Positions 45,537-55,105 of a stretch of DNA of 64,000 nucleotides are shown here, one piece after another. The translations under genes were made by a program, and so were the position numbers. Position 1 is the first letter of the stretch. Every line of letters starts with the position of its first letter. The notes below the pieces were generated by a model. That model did not search any database and was not told the DNA's origin. It saw nothing but the letters and a program-made list of their open reading frames with translations. This stretch comes from Pigmentiphaga sp. H8 (lineage in GTDB: Bacteria > Pseudomonadota > Gammaproteobacteria > Burkholderiales > Burkholderiaceae_B): positions 2,666,001-2,730,000 of the forward strand of contig NZ_CP033966.1 of assembly GCF_003854895.1 (NCBI RefSeq). The letters are read 5' to 3'.

Positions 45537-46531
45537 TCGAGCTTGATGCCGATTTTCTGCGTCAGGGCGCGGAATTTCTCGACCTCGGCTTTCCTGAAGT
45601 CGCCGTATCCGGCCGGAGTCGAGGGCAGCGGCACCTTCGCGGTTTCGGCGAAGGACTTGAGCAGGTCCGGGTCCTTCAGGATCTTCTGCACCGTGGCGTT
45701 GATCGCCGTGACGATGGCGGGAGGCGTGCCCGCCGGCGCTTCCAGTCCCACCCATGACGACAGCGCGAAACCCGGAATGGTCTCGGACATGGCGGGCACG
45801 TCGGGCAGGGCCGGGCTGCGATCGCGGGTCGTGACGGCCAGTGCCTTGACCTTGCCGGCCTGCACGCTGGGCAGCACCGAGGTGTCGCCGAACAGGTAAT
45901 CGATCTGTTCTCCCAGCAGCGCGGTGAACGCCGGCGCCGTACCGGGGAAGGGGATGTGCGTGGCCTTGGCCCCCGTGGCCTGGTTCAGCATCTCGCCGGC
46001 CAGATGGGGCACGCTGGCTGGGCCCGACGAGCCGAAGTTCATGGAACTGCCCTTGCGCTGGAGCGCCGTCAGCAGGTCGGACAGGCTGCCGTACGGCGAG
46101 CGTTCGGGCACGGTCAGGATGAAGGGGCTGTCGGACAGCAGCGCCACGGGGGCCAGGTCCTTGAGATAGTCGTAGGGCAGTTGCTTGAACAGCGATGGCG
46201 CGATGGCGTGCTGGGTCACGCTGATCAGGAGCGTGTAGCCGTCGGGTTTGGCCCGCGCGACGTAGCTGGCGCCTATCGTGGTGCCTCCGCCGGCGCGCGA
46301 TTCGACGACGACGGGCTGGTTCCATTCACGGCCCAGGTACTTGGCGACGGTGCGGGCAAGGATGTCGGCGCCGCCGCCCGGGGCGTAGGGAACGACCAGG
46401 ATGACCGGCCGTGAGGGAAAGGCGTCGGCGGCCAGGGCCTGCGCCGGGCCGGCAGCCAGGACGGCGCAGGCCGCGGCGCCTATCGCGGCCATGCGGGCCG
46501 CTTGCAACGAATCGAGTCTTTCGGACGTCAT
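45533..46531 (-). CDS. Bug/TctC-family solute-binding protein
   Basis: 332 residues with an N-terminal export signal (about 1-35, ending QALAADAFP). Motifs: VILVVPYAPGGGADILARTVAKYL, VVVESRAGGGTTIGASYVARAKPDG, MNFGSSGPASVPHLAGEML and HIPFPGTAPAFTALLGEQIDYLFGD. A periplasmic binding protein, likely for the cyclic amide or acid handled by HyuAB. No TctA/TctB in the window. Confidence 0.9.
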   Translation of the reverse strand: MTSERLDSLQAARMAAIGAAACAVLAAGPAQALAADAFPSRPVILVVPYAPGGGADILARTVAKYLGREWNQPVVVESRAGGGTTIGASYVARAKPDGYTLLISVTQHAIAPSLFKQLPYDYLKDLAPVALLSDSPFILTVPERSPYGSLSDLLTALQRKGSSMNFGSSGPASVPHLAGEMLNQATGAKATHIPFPGTAPAFTALLGEQIDYLFGDTSVLPSVQAGKVKALAVTTRDRSPALPDVPAMSETIPGFALSSWVGLEAPAGTPPAIVTAINATVQKILKDPDLLKSFAETAKVPLPSTPAGYGDFRKAEVEKFRALTQKIGIKLE

Positions 46532-46555
46532 GGTGTCTCCTCTGGGGTGGAACGG

Positions 46556-48316
46556 TCAGCCGCGGGCGTCTTGCCTGAGCCGCCGTGTTGCCGTGACGTC
46601 GATTCTGTCGTCGTCGATCACGACCTGGTAGATGTCACGCGCGTTGCCGGCGCTGACGTAGCCTTGCCGTACGTCGTCGAGCACGGACTCGGGATCTCTT
46701 TCGGCGGGCGGGCCGAAGCCGCCGCCGCCGCCCGCGCGCAGGTGCAGCGTGTCGCCGGCCTTGAGGCGTTCGTTGCGTATCTTGCCGGCCACGGTCTGGG
46801 GCTGGCCCGAGCCGTGGCGGGTCACGATGACCTCGTTGGGCAAGCCGGCGTGGCCGCCGTGCAGCCCCCAGGGCGCGCATTGCATGCGATCGGCCTGGAC
46901 GTCGACGGACAGGGTCGAGCGCGCCCGGACGACGACCTCGGTGCCCAGCCCGCCCCGGTACTTGCCGGCGCCGCCGGAGTCGGGACGCAGGGCGTGGCGT
47001 TCGATCAGGATGGGGTACTTGGACTCGAGCTGTTCGCAGGGGCTGTTGTGGGTGTCGCCGTCGTTGGAACAGACCACGCCGCTCATGCCGTCGGCCGACT
47101 GCTTGGCGCCCCAGCCGCCGCCGGTCGGGCCGATGAAGCCGATGAAGAACTGGCCATCCGCCGGGGCGATGCCATGGAACATCGCGATCACGAGATCGGC
47201 GTGGTGCGCGGCGATGGTGCGGTCGGGAATCGCGCTGGCCAGCGCCTTGAAGATCGTGTCGACCACAGTCATGGGGAAGGTCATCCACTTGCGCATGGCC
47301 GCGGGCTTGATGGCGCTGACCACCGTTCCCTGCGGCACGATCACTTTCAGCGGCCGGAAGCTGCCCTCGTTGATGGGGTAGTCCGTGGGCGAGGTCAGGC
47401 ACTTGTAGGCGACCTGCGCGCAGGAGTAGCCGGTGCTGGGGCCCGAGTTGAAGAAGCCGCGCACCTGGGGGCTGATGTCGGACAGATCGACGGTAAGCTC
47501 GTCGCCTTGCTTGATCACGCGCACCTTGATGGGCACGGGCCTGCCGATGTCCAGGCCGTCGTCGTCCATGAAGGACTCCGCTTCGTAGACGCCGTCGGGA
47601 ATCGACAGCGTCCGCTGCCGGGCCGCGGCCTCGGACTGGTCCATGATGTTCAGGATGGCGCCCAGGACGGGCCCGCGGCCGTATCGCTCCAGCAGTTCGG
47701 AGAATCGCCGCGCGCCGGTGGTGACCGCCACGATCTGCGCGCGCAGGTCGCCCATCGCCCGTTCGGGCAGGCGGACGTTGGTGCGGATGATCTCGACCAG
47801 GTCCTCGTTGACGACGCCCGCTCGCTGGTATTTGAGCACCGGGATCTGGATCCCTTCGGCGTAGATGTCCGAAGTGACGCCGCCCAGCGCGCCACCGACG
47901 TCGGGCCAGTGCGCCATGCAGCAGGCCCAGGCCGTGAGCCGGCCGTCGAAGAAGATGGGTTGGCTGAAGGTGAAGTGGTTGAGGTGGCTGCCGGTGATGT
48001 AGGCGTCGTTGGTCACCAGGATGTCGCCGGGTTCGATGCCGTCGCTGCCGTACCGGTCCAGGTTGGCCTTGATCGTGTTGGCCATGCCGCGGATGAAGCT
48101 GGGAAGGCCGATGCCGATGGAGACGGTTTGTCCGTCGGCGGTGAACAGGCCCACGGTGAAGTCCAGCGCTTCATAGATGATCATGTTGTAGGCCGTGCGC
48201 ATGAGGTTGGTCTTCATTTCCTCGGTCACGGCCAGAACGCCGTTGCGGACGATCTCGGTCAGGACGGCGTCCGGGCGCGGAATGTCCATGTCGGGCAGCG
48301 CGGAAGGGGCGGGCAT
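46556..48316 (-). CDS. hydantoinase B / oxoprolinase-family subunit (HyuB)
   Basis: 586 residues from the ATG at 48316, two bases after the hyuA stop. HyuB/acetone-carboxylase-alpha family: AVTEEMKTNLMRTAYNMIIYEALDFTVGLF, GDILVTNDAYITGSHLNHFTFSQPIF, a conserved GDTHNSPCEQLESKYPILIERHAL, and the glycine-rich LRAGGGGGFGPPAERDPE near the C-terminus. With HyuA it forms an ATP-dependent hydrolase for hydantoins, 5-oxoproline or similar lactams. The exact substrate is unknown. Confidence 0.88.
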   Translation of the reverse strand: MPAPSALPDMDIPRPDAVLTEIVRNGVLAVTEEMKTNLMRTAYNMIIYEALDFTVGLFTADGQTVSIGIGLPSFIRGMANTIKANLDRYGSDGIEPGDILVTNDAYITGSHLNHFTFSQPIFFDGRLTAWACCMAHWPDVGGALGGVTSDIYAEGIQIPVLKYQRAGVVNEDLVEIIRTNVRLPERAMGDLRAQIVAVTTGARRFSELLERYGRGPVLGAILNIMDQSEAAARQRTLSIPDGVYEAESFMDDDGLDIGRPVPIKVRVIKQGDELTVDLSDISPQVRGFFNSGPSTGYSCAQVAYKCLTSPTDYPINEGSFRPLKVIVPQGTVVSAIKPAAMRKWMTFPMTVVDTIFKALASAIPDRTIAAHHADLVIAMFHGIAPADGQFFIGFIGPTGGGWGAKQSADGMSGVVCSNDGDTHNSPCEQLESKYPILIERHALRPDSGGAGKYRGGLGTEVVVRARSTLSVDVQADRMQCAPWGLHGGHAGLPNEVIVTRHGSGQPQTVAGKIRNERLKAGDTLHLRAGGGGGFGPPAERDPESVLDDVRQGYVSAGNARDIYQVVIDDDRIDVTATRRLRQDARG

Positions 48317-48318
48317 GG

Positions 48319-50388
48319 TCAGCAGGCTCCAAGTTCGATGTGCAGGTTGCCGTAGGCGTCCACGGCAAGGCGGTCGCCGGGAAACACGACTGTGGTGGAG
48401 GCGTGTTCCTCGATCAGGGCGGGGCCGTCGATGCCGGCCCCCGCGGGCAGGGCGTCGCGATGGAACACCGGAGTCTCGACGTCGCGGGCCTCGGCCGAGA
48501 AATAGACGCGGCGATATCCCGCGCGCGCGGCTTCGATCGATCTGCCGGGGGAAGCGGAGAGCTCCTCCATGGGGGGCTTGGGCATGACGCCGGTGGTGGC
48601 GGCGCGCAGCGTCACGATCTCGACGGGTTCGCCGGGCGCGCAGGTGCCGTACCGCTGCTGGTGGACGAGATCGAACTGGGCCTTGATGGCGGGCTTGTCG
48701 CCGGATCGCAGCGCGGATTCGTCCAGATCGACCGTCACGGAATGCTCCTGTCCCACATAGCGCATGTCGGCGGAATAGGCGACGGTGGTCGACCGGGGCC
48801 GGACGGTGCTGCTTTCCAGGGCGGCGCGGCCTTGGCTGGCGAGTTGGTCGAGCTGCTCCATGACGTCGTCCAGGCCGACGTCGGCCAGCTTCGCGAAACT
48901 GGTGCGGACGTAGTCGTAGCGCAGATCGGAGTGCAGCATGCCGAAGGCGCAGAAATGGCCCGGCGCCCGGGGGATGATCACGTGACGCATGCCTATTTCG
49001 CGCGCCACGGCGGCGGCGTGCAAGGGACCGGCGCCACCGTAGGCGACCAGCGTGAACGAGGCGGCGTCCAGGCCGCGCTCCGTCGATACGCCCTTGACCG
49101 CGTAGGACATCTTCGTCGCCGCGATGCGCAGGATGCCTTCGGCCGCCTGTTGCACGTCCAGGCCCAGGGGCGAGGCGACGCGGGCGTCGATCGCCCGGCG
49201 GGCGGCATCGATGTCCAGCGGCATCTGTCCGCCCAGGAAGCGGTCGGCGCCCAGGCGGCCCAGGACCAGGTTGGCATCGGTGACGGTGGGGGCCTGGCCG
49301 CCGCGGCCATAGCAGGCCGGCCCCGGCGCCGCGCCGGCGCTGCGGGGGCCGACGCGCAGGGCGCCGCCATGGTCGAGTTCGGCGATGCTGCCGCCGCCCG
49401 TGCCGACCTCGAAGACATCCACCAGCGGGATCTGCACGGGCAAGCCTTCGTTGTAGCCGCCTACCAGGGCCAGGTTGCCGGTCAGGATGCGGCCGTCCAG
49501 GATGACGCCGGCCTTGGCCGTGGTGCCGCCCATGTCGAAGGCCACGGCATTGGCGATGCCCAGGCGGGCGCACAGCGCGTGGGTGCCGACGACGCCGGCA
49601 GCCGGCCCAGATTCCAGCATGCGCACGCATTGCTGCCGGGCCTGGTCGGGGACATACAGGCCGCCGGTCGACTGGACCAGCAGGAACGAGCCGGCGAAGC
49701 CCTGGGCTTGCAGATGGCCCTCGATTTCGCCGATGTAGCGGCTGACCGTGGGGCCGACATAGGCATTGGCGACAGCGGTCGAGCAGCGTTCGAACTCGCG
49801 GTACTCCTGCGACAGTTCGTGCGACGCGGTCACGAAGGCCTGGGGCAGGCGGGACTGCACGATGGCCTTGACCCGGGCCTCGTGGGCCGGATTGGCATAG
49901 CAATGCAGCAGCAGGATGGCAACGGCTTCGACGCCCTGGGCAACCAGGTCGTCGCAGATGCGATGCACCTGGGCCTCGTCAAGCGCGGCATGGACGGTGC
50001 CGTCGGCGGTCATGCGCTCGGCGACCTCGAAGCGCAGCGCGCGTTCGACCAGCGGGACATGCTTGGAGAAGAAGAGGTTGTAGGCATCAGGGCGGTTGAT
50101 GCGGCCGATCTCGTAGATGTCGCGGAAGCCTTCCGTGATCAGCAGCGCCGTGCGCGCGCCCTTGCGCTCGAGCAGGGCGTTGATCGCCACCGTCGAGCCA
50201 TGCAGGAATATCTCGGCATCCTCGAAGCGTGTGTCCGCCTGGCCGACGCCGCTGGCGATGCCTTCGACCAGATGGTCGGGGGTGCTCAGGGATTTGCCCA
50301 GCGACAGATTGCCGGTTCCGGCGTCGAAATAAGCCACGTCGGTGAAGGTGCCCCCGATGTCCGCGGCCAGCCTGCTGCCTGTTCTCAT
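48319..50388 (-). CDS. hydantoinase A / oxoprolinase-family subunit (HyuA)
   Basis: 689 residues. ASKHA-type ATPase fold: ADIGGTFTDVAYFD at the N-terminus (phosphate 1), ILLLHCYANPAHEARV, NAVAFDMGGTTAKAGVI near residue 285 (phosphate 2), and GGAGPLHAAAVAREIGMRHVIIPRAPGHFCAFGML near 460. It couples ATP hydrolysis to ring opening carried out with HyuB. First gene of the operon, divergent from an IclR regulator. Confidence 0.9.
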   Translation of the reverse strand: MRTGSRLAADIGGTFTDVAYFDAGTGNLSLGKSLSTPDHLVEGIASGVGQADTRFEDAEIFLHGSTVAINALLERKGARTALLITEGFRDIYEIGRINRPDAYNLFFSKHVPLVERALRFEVAERMTADGTVHAALDEAQVHRICDDLVAQGVEAVAILLLHCYANPAHEARVKAIVQSRLPQAFVTASHELSQEYREFERCSTAVANAYVGPTVSRYIGEIEGHLQAQGFAGSFLLVQSTGGLYVPDQARQQCVRMLESGPAAGVVGTHALCARLGIANAVAFDMGGTTAKAGVILDGRILTGNLALVGGYNEGLPVQIPLVDVFEVGTGGGSIAELDHGGALRVGPRSAGAAPGPACYGRGGQAPTVTDANLVLGRLGADRFLGGQMPLDIDAARRAIDARVASPLGLDVQQAAEGILRIAATKMSYAVKGVSTERGLDAASFTLVAYGGAGPLHAAAVAREIGMRHVIIPRAPGHFCAFGMLHSDLRYDYVRTSFAKLADVGLDDVMEQLDQLASQGRAALESSTVRPRSTTVAYSADMRYVGQEHSVTVDLDESALRSGDKPAIKAQFDLVHQQRYGTCAPGEPVEIVTLRAATTGVMPKPPMEELSASPGRSIEAARAGYRRVYFSAEARDVETPVFHRDALPAGAGIDGPALIEEHASTTVVFPGDRLAVDAYGNLHIELGAC

Positions 50389-50429
50389 GAAATCCAGCCC
50401 TCGTGATGAATCGTTGTCTTTTTTATAAA

Positions 50430-50443
50430 GTAACCTAGGTTAC
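50430..50443. promoter_or_regulatory. candidate operator palindrome, hyuA / iclR divergent region
   Basis: Perfect 14-base palindrome GTAACCTAGGTTAC in the 50389-50513 divergent region, 42 bases upstream of the hyuA ATG. The most likely binder is the adjacent IclR-family protein; that is inference. Confidence 0.6.
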
Positions 50444-50513
50444 CTGTAATCGTCAAAGAGATGGATATAAGAAATTAATTCCATTAAAATCAAAAACTTA
50501 ATGGAGAGTAACT

Positions 50514-50555
50514 ATGGTTTACATGAAAATTCGAACGGTTGCGAACCATGGATGA
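50514..50555 (+). CDS. possible 13-codon leader peptide upstream of the IclR gene
   Basis: ATG at 50514 preceded by GGAG with a seven-base spacing, the best ribosome-binding site in this region. It encodes MVYMKIRTVANHG and ends with TGA at 50553-50555, overlapping the IclR ATG at 50548 by eight bases. The IclR ATG itself has no good ribosome-binding site, so the peptide may serve for translational coupling. Too short to be certain. Confidence 0.4.
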   Translation: MVYMKIRTVANHG

Positions 50556-51399
50556 ACCCCAGCAGGCACCGGCCCTTAACGACGCGGCGGACGCGGGCGA
50601 ATCGGCCAAGGTCGAGCAGATCGCCGCCGTACAGCGCGCGTTCGAGGTCGTGGAGGCCCTGGCGGACGCCAGGGACGGGTTGTCGTTCACGGACATCGTC
50701 GGCCTGCTGGCGGTGAACAAGGCCATCGCCTTCAAGCTGCTCAACACGCTCGTCGCCTGCCGCTATGTCTTCCGCGATCCCGCGTCCGGGCGGTATTGCC
50801 TGACGTTCAAGCTCAGCAACCTGGGCCTGCGGAAGATGTCCCGATCGCTGTTGCTGGACCAGAGCAATTCCATCCTGCGCGAACTGGCGGATGCCACCGG
50901 TGAGCTGATCCGGCTGGCCGTGGCCGAAGGCGACAGCATCACCTGGGTCTCTTCCATCCTGGCGCAAAGCCGGCTGTTGCAGCTCAATCCCAGCTATGGC
51001 TTCGAAGTGCGGCTGCACCTGCATGCGGCCGGCAAGGCCTGGTTGTCCACCATGAGCAGCGAGCGCGCGTTGGGGCTCGTGCTGCAACGCGGCCTGGAGC
51101 CCGCTACCGAGCATTCGCTCGCCACGGTCGAAGCGATCCTGGACGACCTGAAGCTGTCTGCCCAGCGGGGCTATTCGATTTCCTACGAAGAACATTCCCT
51201 GGGCGTGGGCGCGATCGGCGTACCCGTGATGGTGCGCCGGTTCGGCGACCACAAGGAATGCGTGGGCGTGGTGACGCTGGCGGCGCCGTGCGCCCGGATG
51301 AACCGCCAGGCGCTGGAGGACATCGCCCCGCGGGTCAAGGAAACGGTGGCGCGGCTTGCGGCGATCTGGCCGGTGGGGGACGGCCGCACTTACTCGTGA
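50548..51399 (+). CDS. IclR-family transcriptional regulator
   Basis: 283 residues from the ATG at 50548; a TTG three codons earlier is possible. Winged helix at about 25-85 (VQRAFEVVEALADARDGLSFTDIVGLLAVNKAIAFKLLNTL), ligand-binding domain beyond (TGELIRLAVAEGDSITWVSSI, LHLHAAGKAWLSTMSSE, YSISYEEHSLGVGAIGVPV). Divergent from the hyuA operon, which it probably controls. The tandem repeat after its stop contains terminator-like hairpins. Confidence 0.9.
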   Translation: MDEPQQAPALNDAADAGESAKVEQIAAVQRAFEVVEALADARDGLSFTDIVGLLAVNKAIAFKLLNTLVACRYVFRDPASGRYCLTFKLSNLGLRKMSRSLLLDQSNSILRELADATGELIRLAVAEGDSITWVSSILAQSRLLQLNPSYGFEVRLHLHAAGKAWLSTMSSERALGLVLQRGLEPATEHSLATVEAILDDLKLSAQRGYSISYEEHSLGVGAIGVPVMVRRFGDHKECVGVVTLAAPCARMNRQALEDIAPRVKETVARLAAIWPVGDGRTYS

Positions 51400-51405
51400 T
51401 CTGAC

Positions 51406-51649
51406 AAAAAATGCCCCCACGCTTGCCGCTACGCGGCGGCGCTGCCCCCCGAGGGGGTGCTTTTTGCCTTGGGGCGGCCCGGCGGCAAAAAATGCCCCCA
51501 CGCTTGCCGCTACGCGGCGGCGCTGCCCCCCGAGGGGGTGCTTTTTTGCCTTGGGGCGGTCCGGCGGCAAAAAATGCCCCCACGCTTGCCGCTACGCGGC
51601 GGCGCTGCCCCCCGAGGGGTGCTTTTTTGCCTTGGGGCGGTCCGGCGGC
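51406..51649. repeat. three tandem copies of an approximately 81-base G-rich repeat
   Basis: Units begin at 51406, 51487 and 51569 (81, 82 and 81 bases) and are nearly identical. Each reads AAAAAATGCCCCCACGC, then GCCGCTACGCGGCGGC, GCCCCCCGAGGGGGTGC, a T-run and TTGGGGCGG. Each carries a CCCCC/GGGGG hairpin followed by T residues, so it can act as a terminator after the IclR gene. The core resembles the repeats at 18967 and 31467. Apparent reading frames across it are artefacts. Confidence 0.9.
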
Positions 51650-51680
51650 AAAAAAAGGGGAAGCGTGTTCGCTTCCCCTT
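51650..51680 (-). terminator. Rho-independent terminator of tex
   Basis: AAGGGGAAGCG-TGTT-CGCTTCCCCTT (51655-51680), followed on the minus strand by a T-run (the A-run at 51650-51656). It lies 24 bases past the tex stop. Confidence 0.88.
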
Positions 51681-51703
51681 GGTGAGCCGTCTGGCGTTGC
51701 CGC

Positions 51704-54073
<2,370 letters not shown>

Positions 54074-54128
54074 CGAGTCCGTCCTACCTTGGAAAATGAA
54101 GCCGCGGATTTTGCCACAGTCTGAGAAT

Positions 54129-54902
54129 ATGTCCTTAATTGCTTTCCGCCCGGGCGTTACGCAATGTGTCGATGGCCCGCCGGCCACGGGCCGCTGGGCC
54201 GCCCGGCTGGCGCGCTGGCTGCTGCCCGCCGCCGTGACGCTTGCCGCCGTGCCGGCGTTGGCGGCCGGGGGGGACGAACAGTCCGTCCCGGCCCAGAACT
54301 ACGCATCGAAAGAAGCGGCCCAGGCCGCCGCCGACGCCGCCAAGGCCGAGTCCGACCGCATCAAGCGGCAGTACGACGTCGAAGCGGCCGAGTGCATGCA
54401 CAAGTTCTTCGCCAACCGCTGCGCCGAAAAGGCCAGGCTCGAGCGCAATGCCGGCGTGACGCGTACCGATGCGGAACGCCGCGCGGCCGAACTGTACATC
54501 CGGCGCGAAGAGGCCCGCGAGCGGCACGAGAAGCGCGATCGCGACAATGCCGAGCGCGACGCCAAGGCAACCGACCGCGCCGCACGCAAGGCGGAGGAAG
54601 CGGCCAGCCGTCCGCCGCCCAAGGCGGAACCGGCCCCGCCGCCGCGCCCGTCGGCCCCCGCCGCCGCGCCGGCGCCGCGTCCGCCCCGCGACGTGGACGA
54701 CCCCGCCGTCCGTGCCCGCAACCGCGCCGAGTTCGAGCGCAAGCAGGCCGAGGCGCGCGAATATGCCGAGAAGCAGGCCCGCGATCGCCAGGAAGCCGAG
54801 GCCAAGCGCGCCCGGCGCCGGGCCGACCGCGAGGAAGAGGCCGAGCGCCTGAAGGCGCGGCAGCAGGAAGAGGGCGCCCCGGCGCCCGCCGGGAAGCCGT
54901 GA
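54129..54902 (+). CDS. exported charged coiled-coil protein of unknown function
   Basis: 257 residues from the ATG at 54129. A signal-peptide-like hydrophobic stretch (WAARLARWLLPAAVTLAAVPALAAGG, with ALA cleavage near residue 45) follows an unusually long n-region. The mature part is helical and very rich in Ala, Glu, Arg and Lys, with two cysteines (AAECMHKFFANRCAEKARLERNAG) that could pair. A Pro-rich hinge and a long charged coiled coil follow. Hypothetical. Its stop overlaps the next gene by one base. Confidence 0.75.
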   Translation: MSLIAFRPGVTQCVDGPPATGRWAARLARWLLPAAVTLAAVPALAAGGDEQSVPAQNYASKEAAQAAADAAKAESDRIKRQYDVEAAECMHKFFANRCAEKARLERNAGVTRTDAERRAAELYIRREEARERHEKRDRDNAERDAKATDRAARKAEEAASRPPPKAEPAPPPRPSAPAAAPAPRPPRDVDDPAVRARNRAEFERKQAEAREYAEKQARDRQEAEAKRARRRADREEEAERLKARQQEEGAPAPAGKP

Positions 54903-55105
54903 TGGATGACAGGACCCAGGTGCTGACCGCGCGCATCGTCGAGTTGCAGCTCGAGCACCGCGACCTCGACGCCGCCATCGAGCGGTTGGCGGTCGATACC
55001 GGGGTGGACGAACTGCGCCTCAAGCGCATGAAGAAGCGCAAGCTCCAGCTCAAGGACCACATCGTGGCCTTGCAGATGCAACTGATTCCGGACATTCCTG
55101 CATGA
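54902..55105 (+). CDS. YdcH / DUF465-family small helical protein
   Basis: 67 residues (MDDRTQVLTARIVELQLEHRDLDAAI...LKRMKKRKLQLKDHIVALQ). The helical hairpin with a LKRMKKRKLQLKD segment is typical of the YdcH/DUF465 family, whose function is unknown. The ATG lies in the stop of the preceding gene (TGATG), and its stop overlaps the helicase start by four bases. Confidence 0.85.
   Translation: MDDRTQVLTARIVELQLEHRDLDAAIERLAVDTGVDELRLKRMKKRKLQLKDHIVALQMQLIPDIPA

Noticed and set aside
46556..49903. A single 1115-codon frame suggesting a HyuA-HyuB fusion
   Set aside because: The true HyuB starts at 48316. The upstream part is an out-of-frame reading of hyuA, which has its own intact frame ending at 48319.
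51406..51649. Possible CRISPR array because of regular spacing
   Set aside because: The whole 81-82-base unit is repeated, with no unique spacers and no cas genes in the window.
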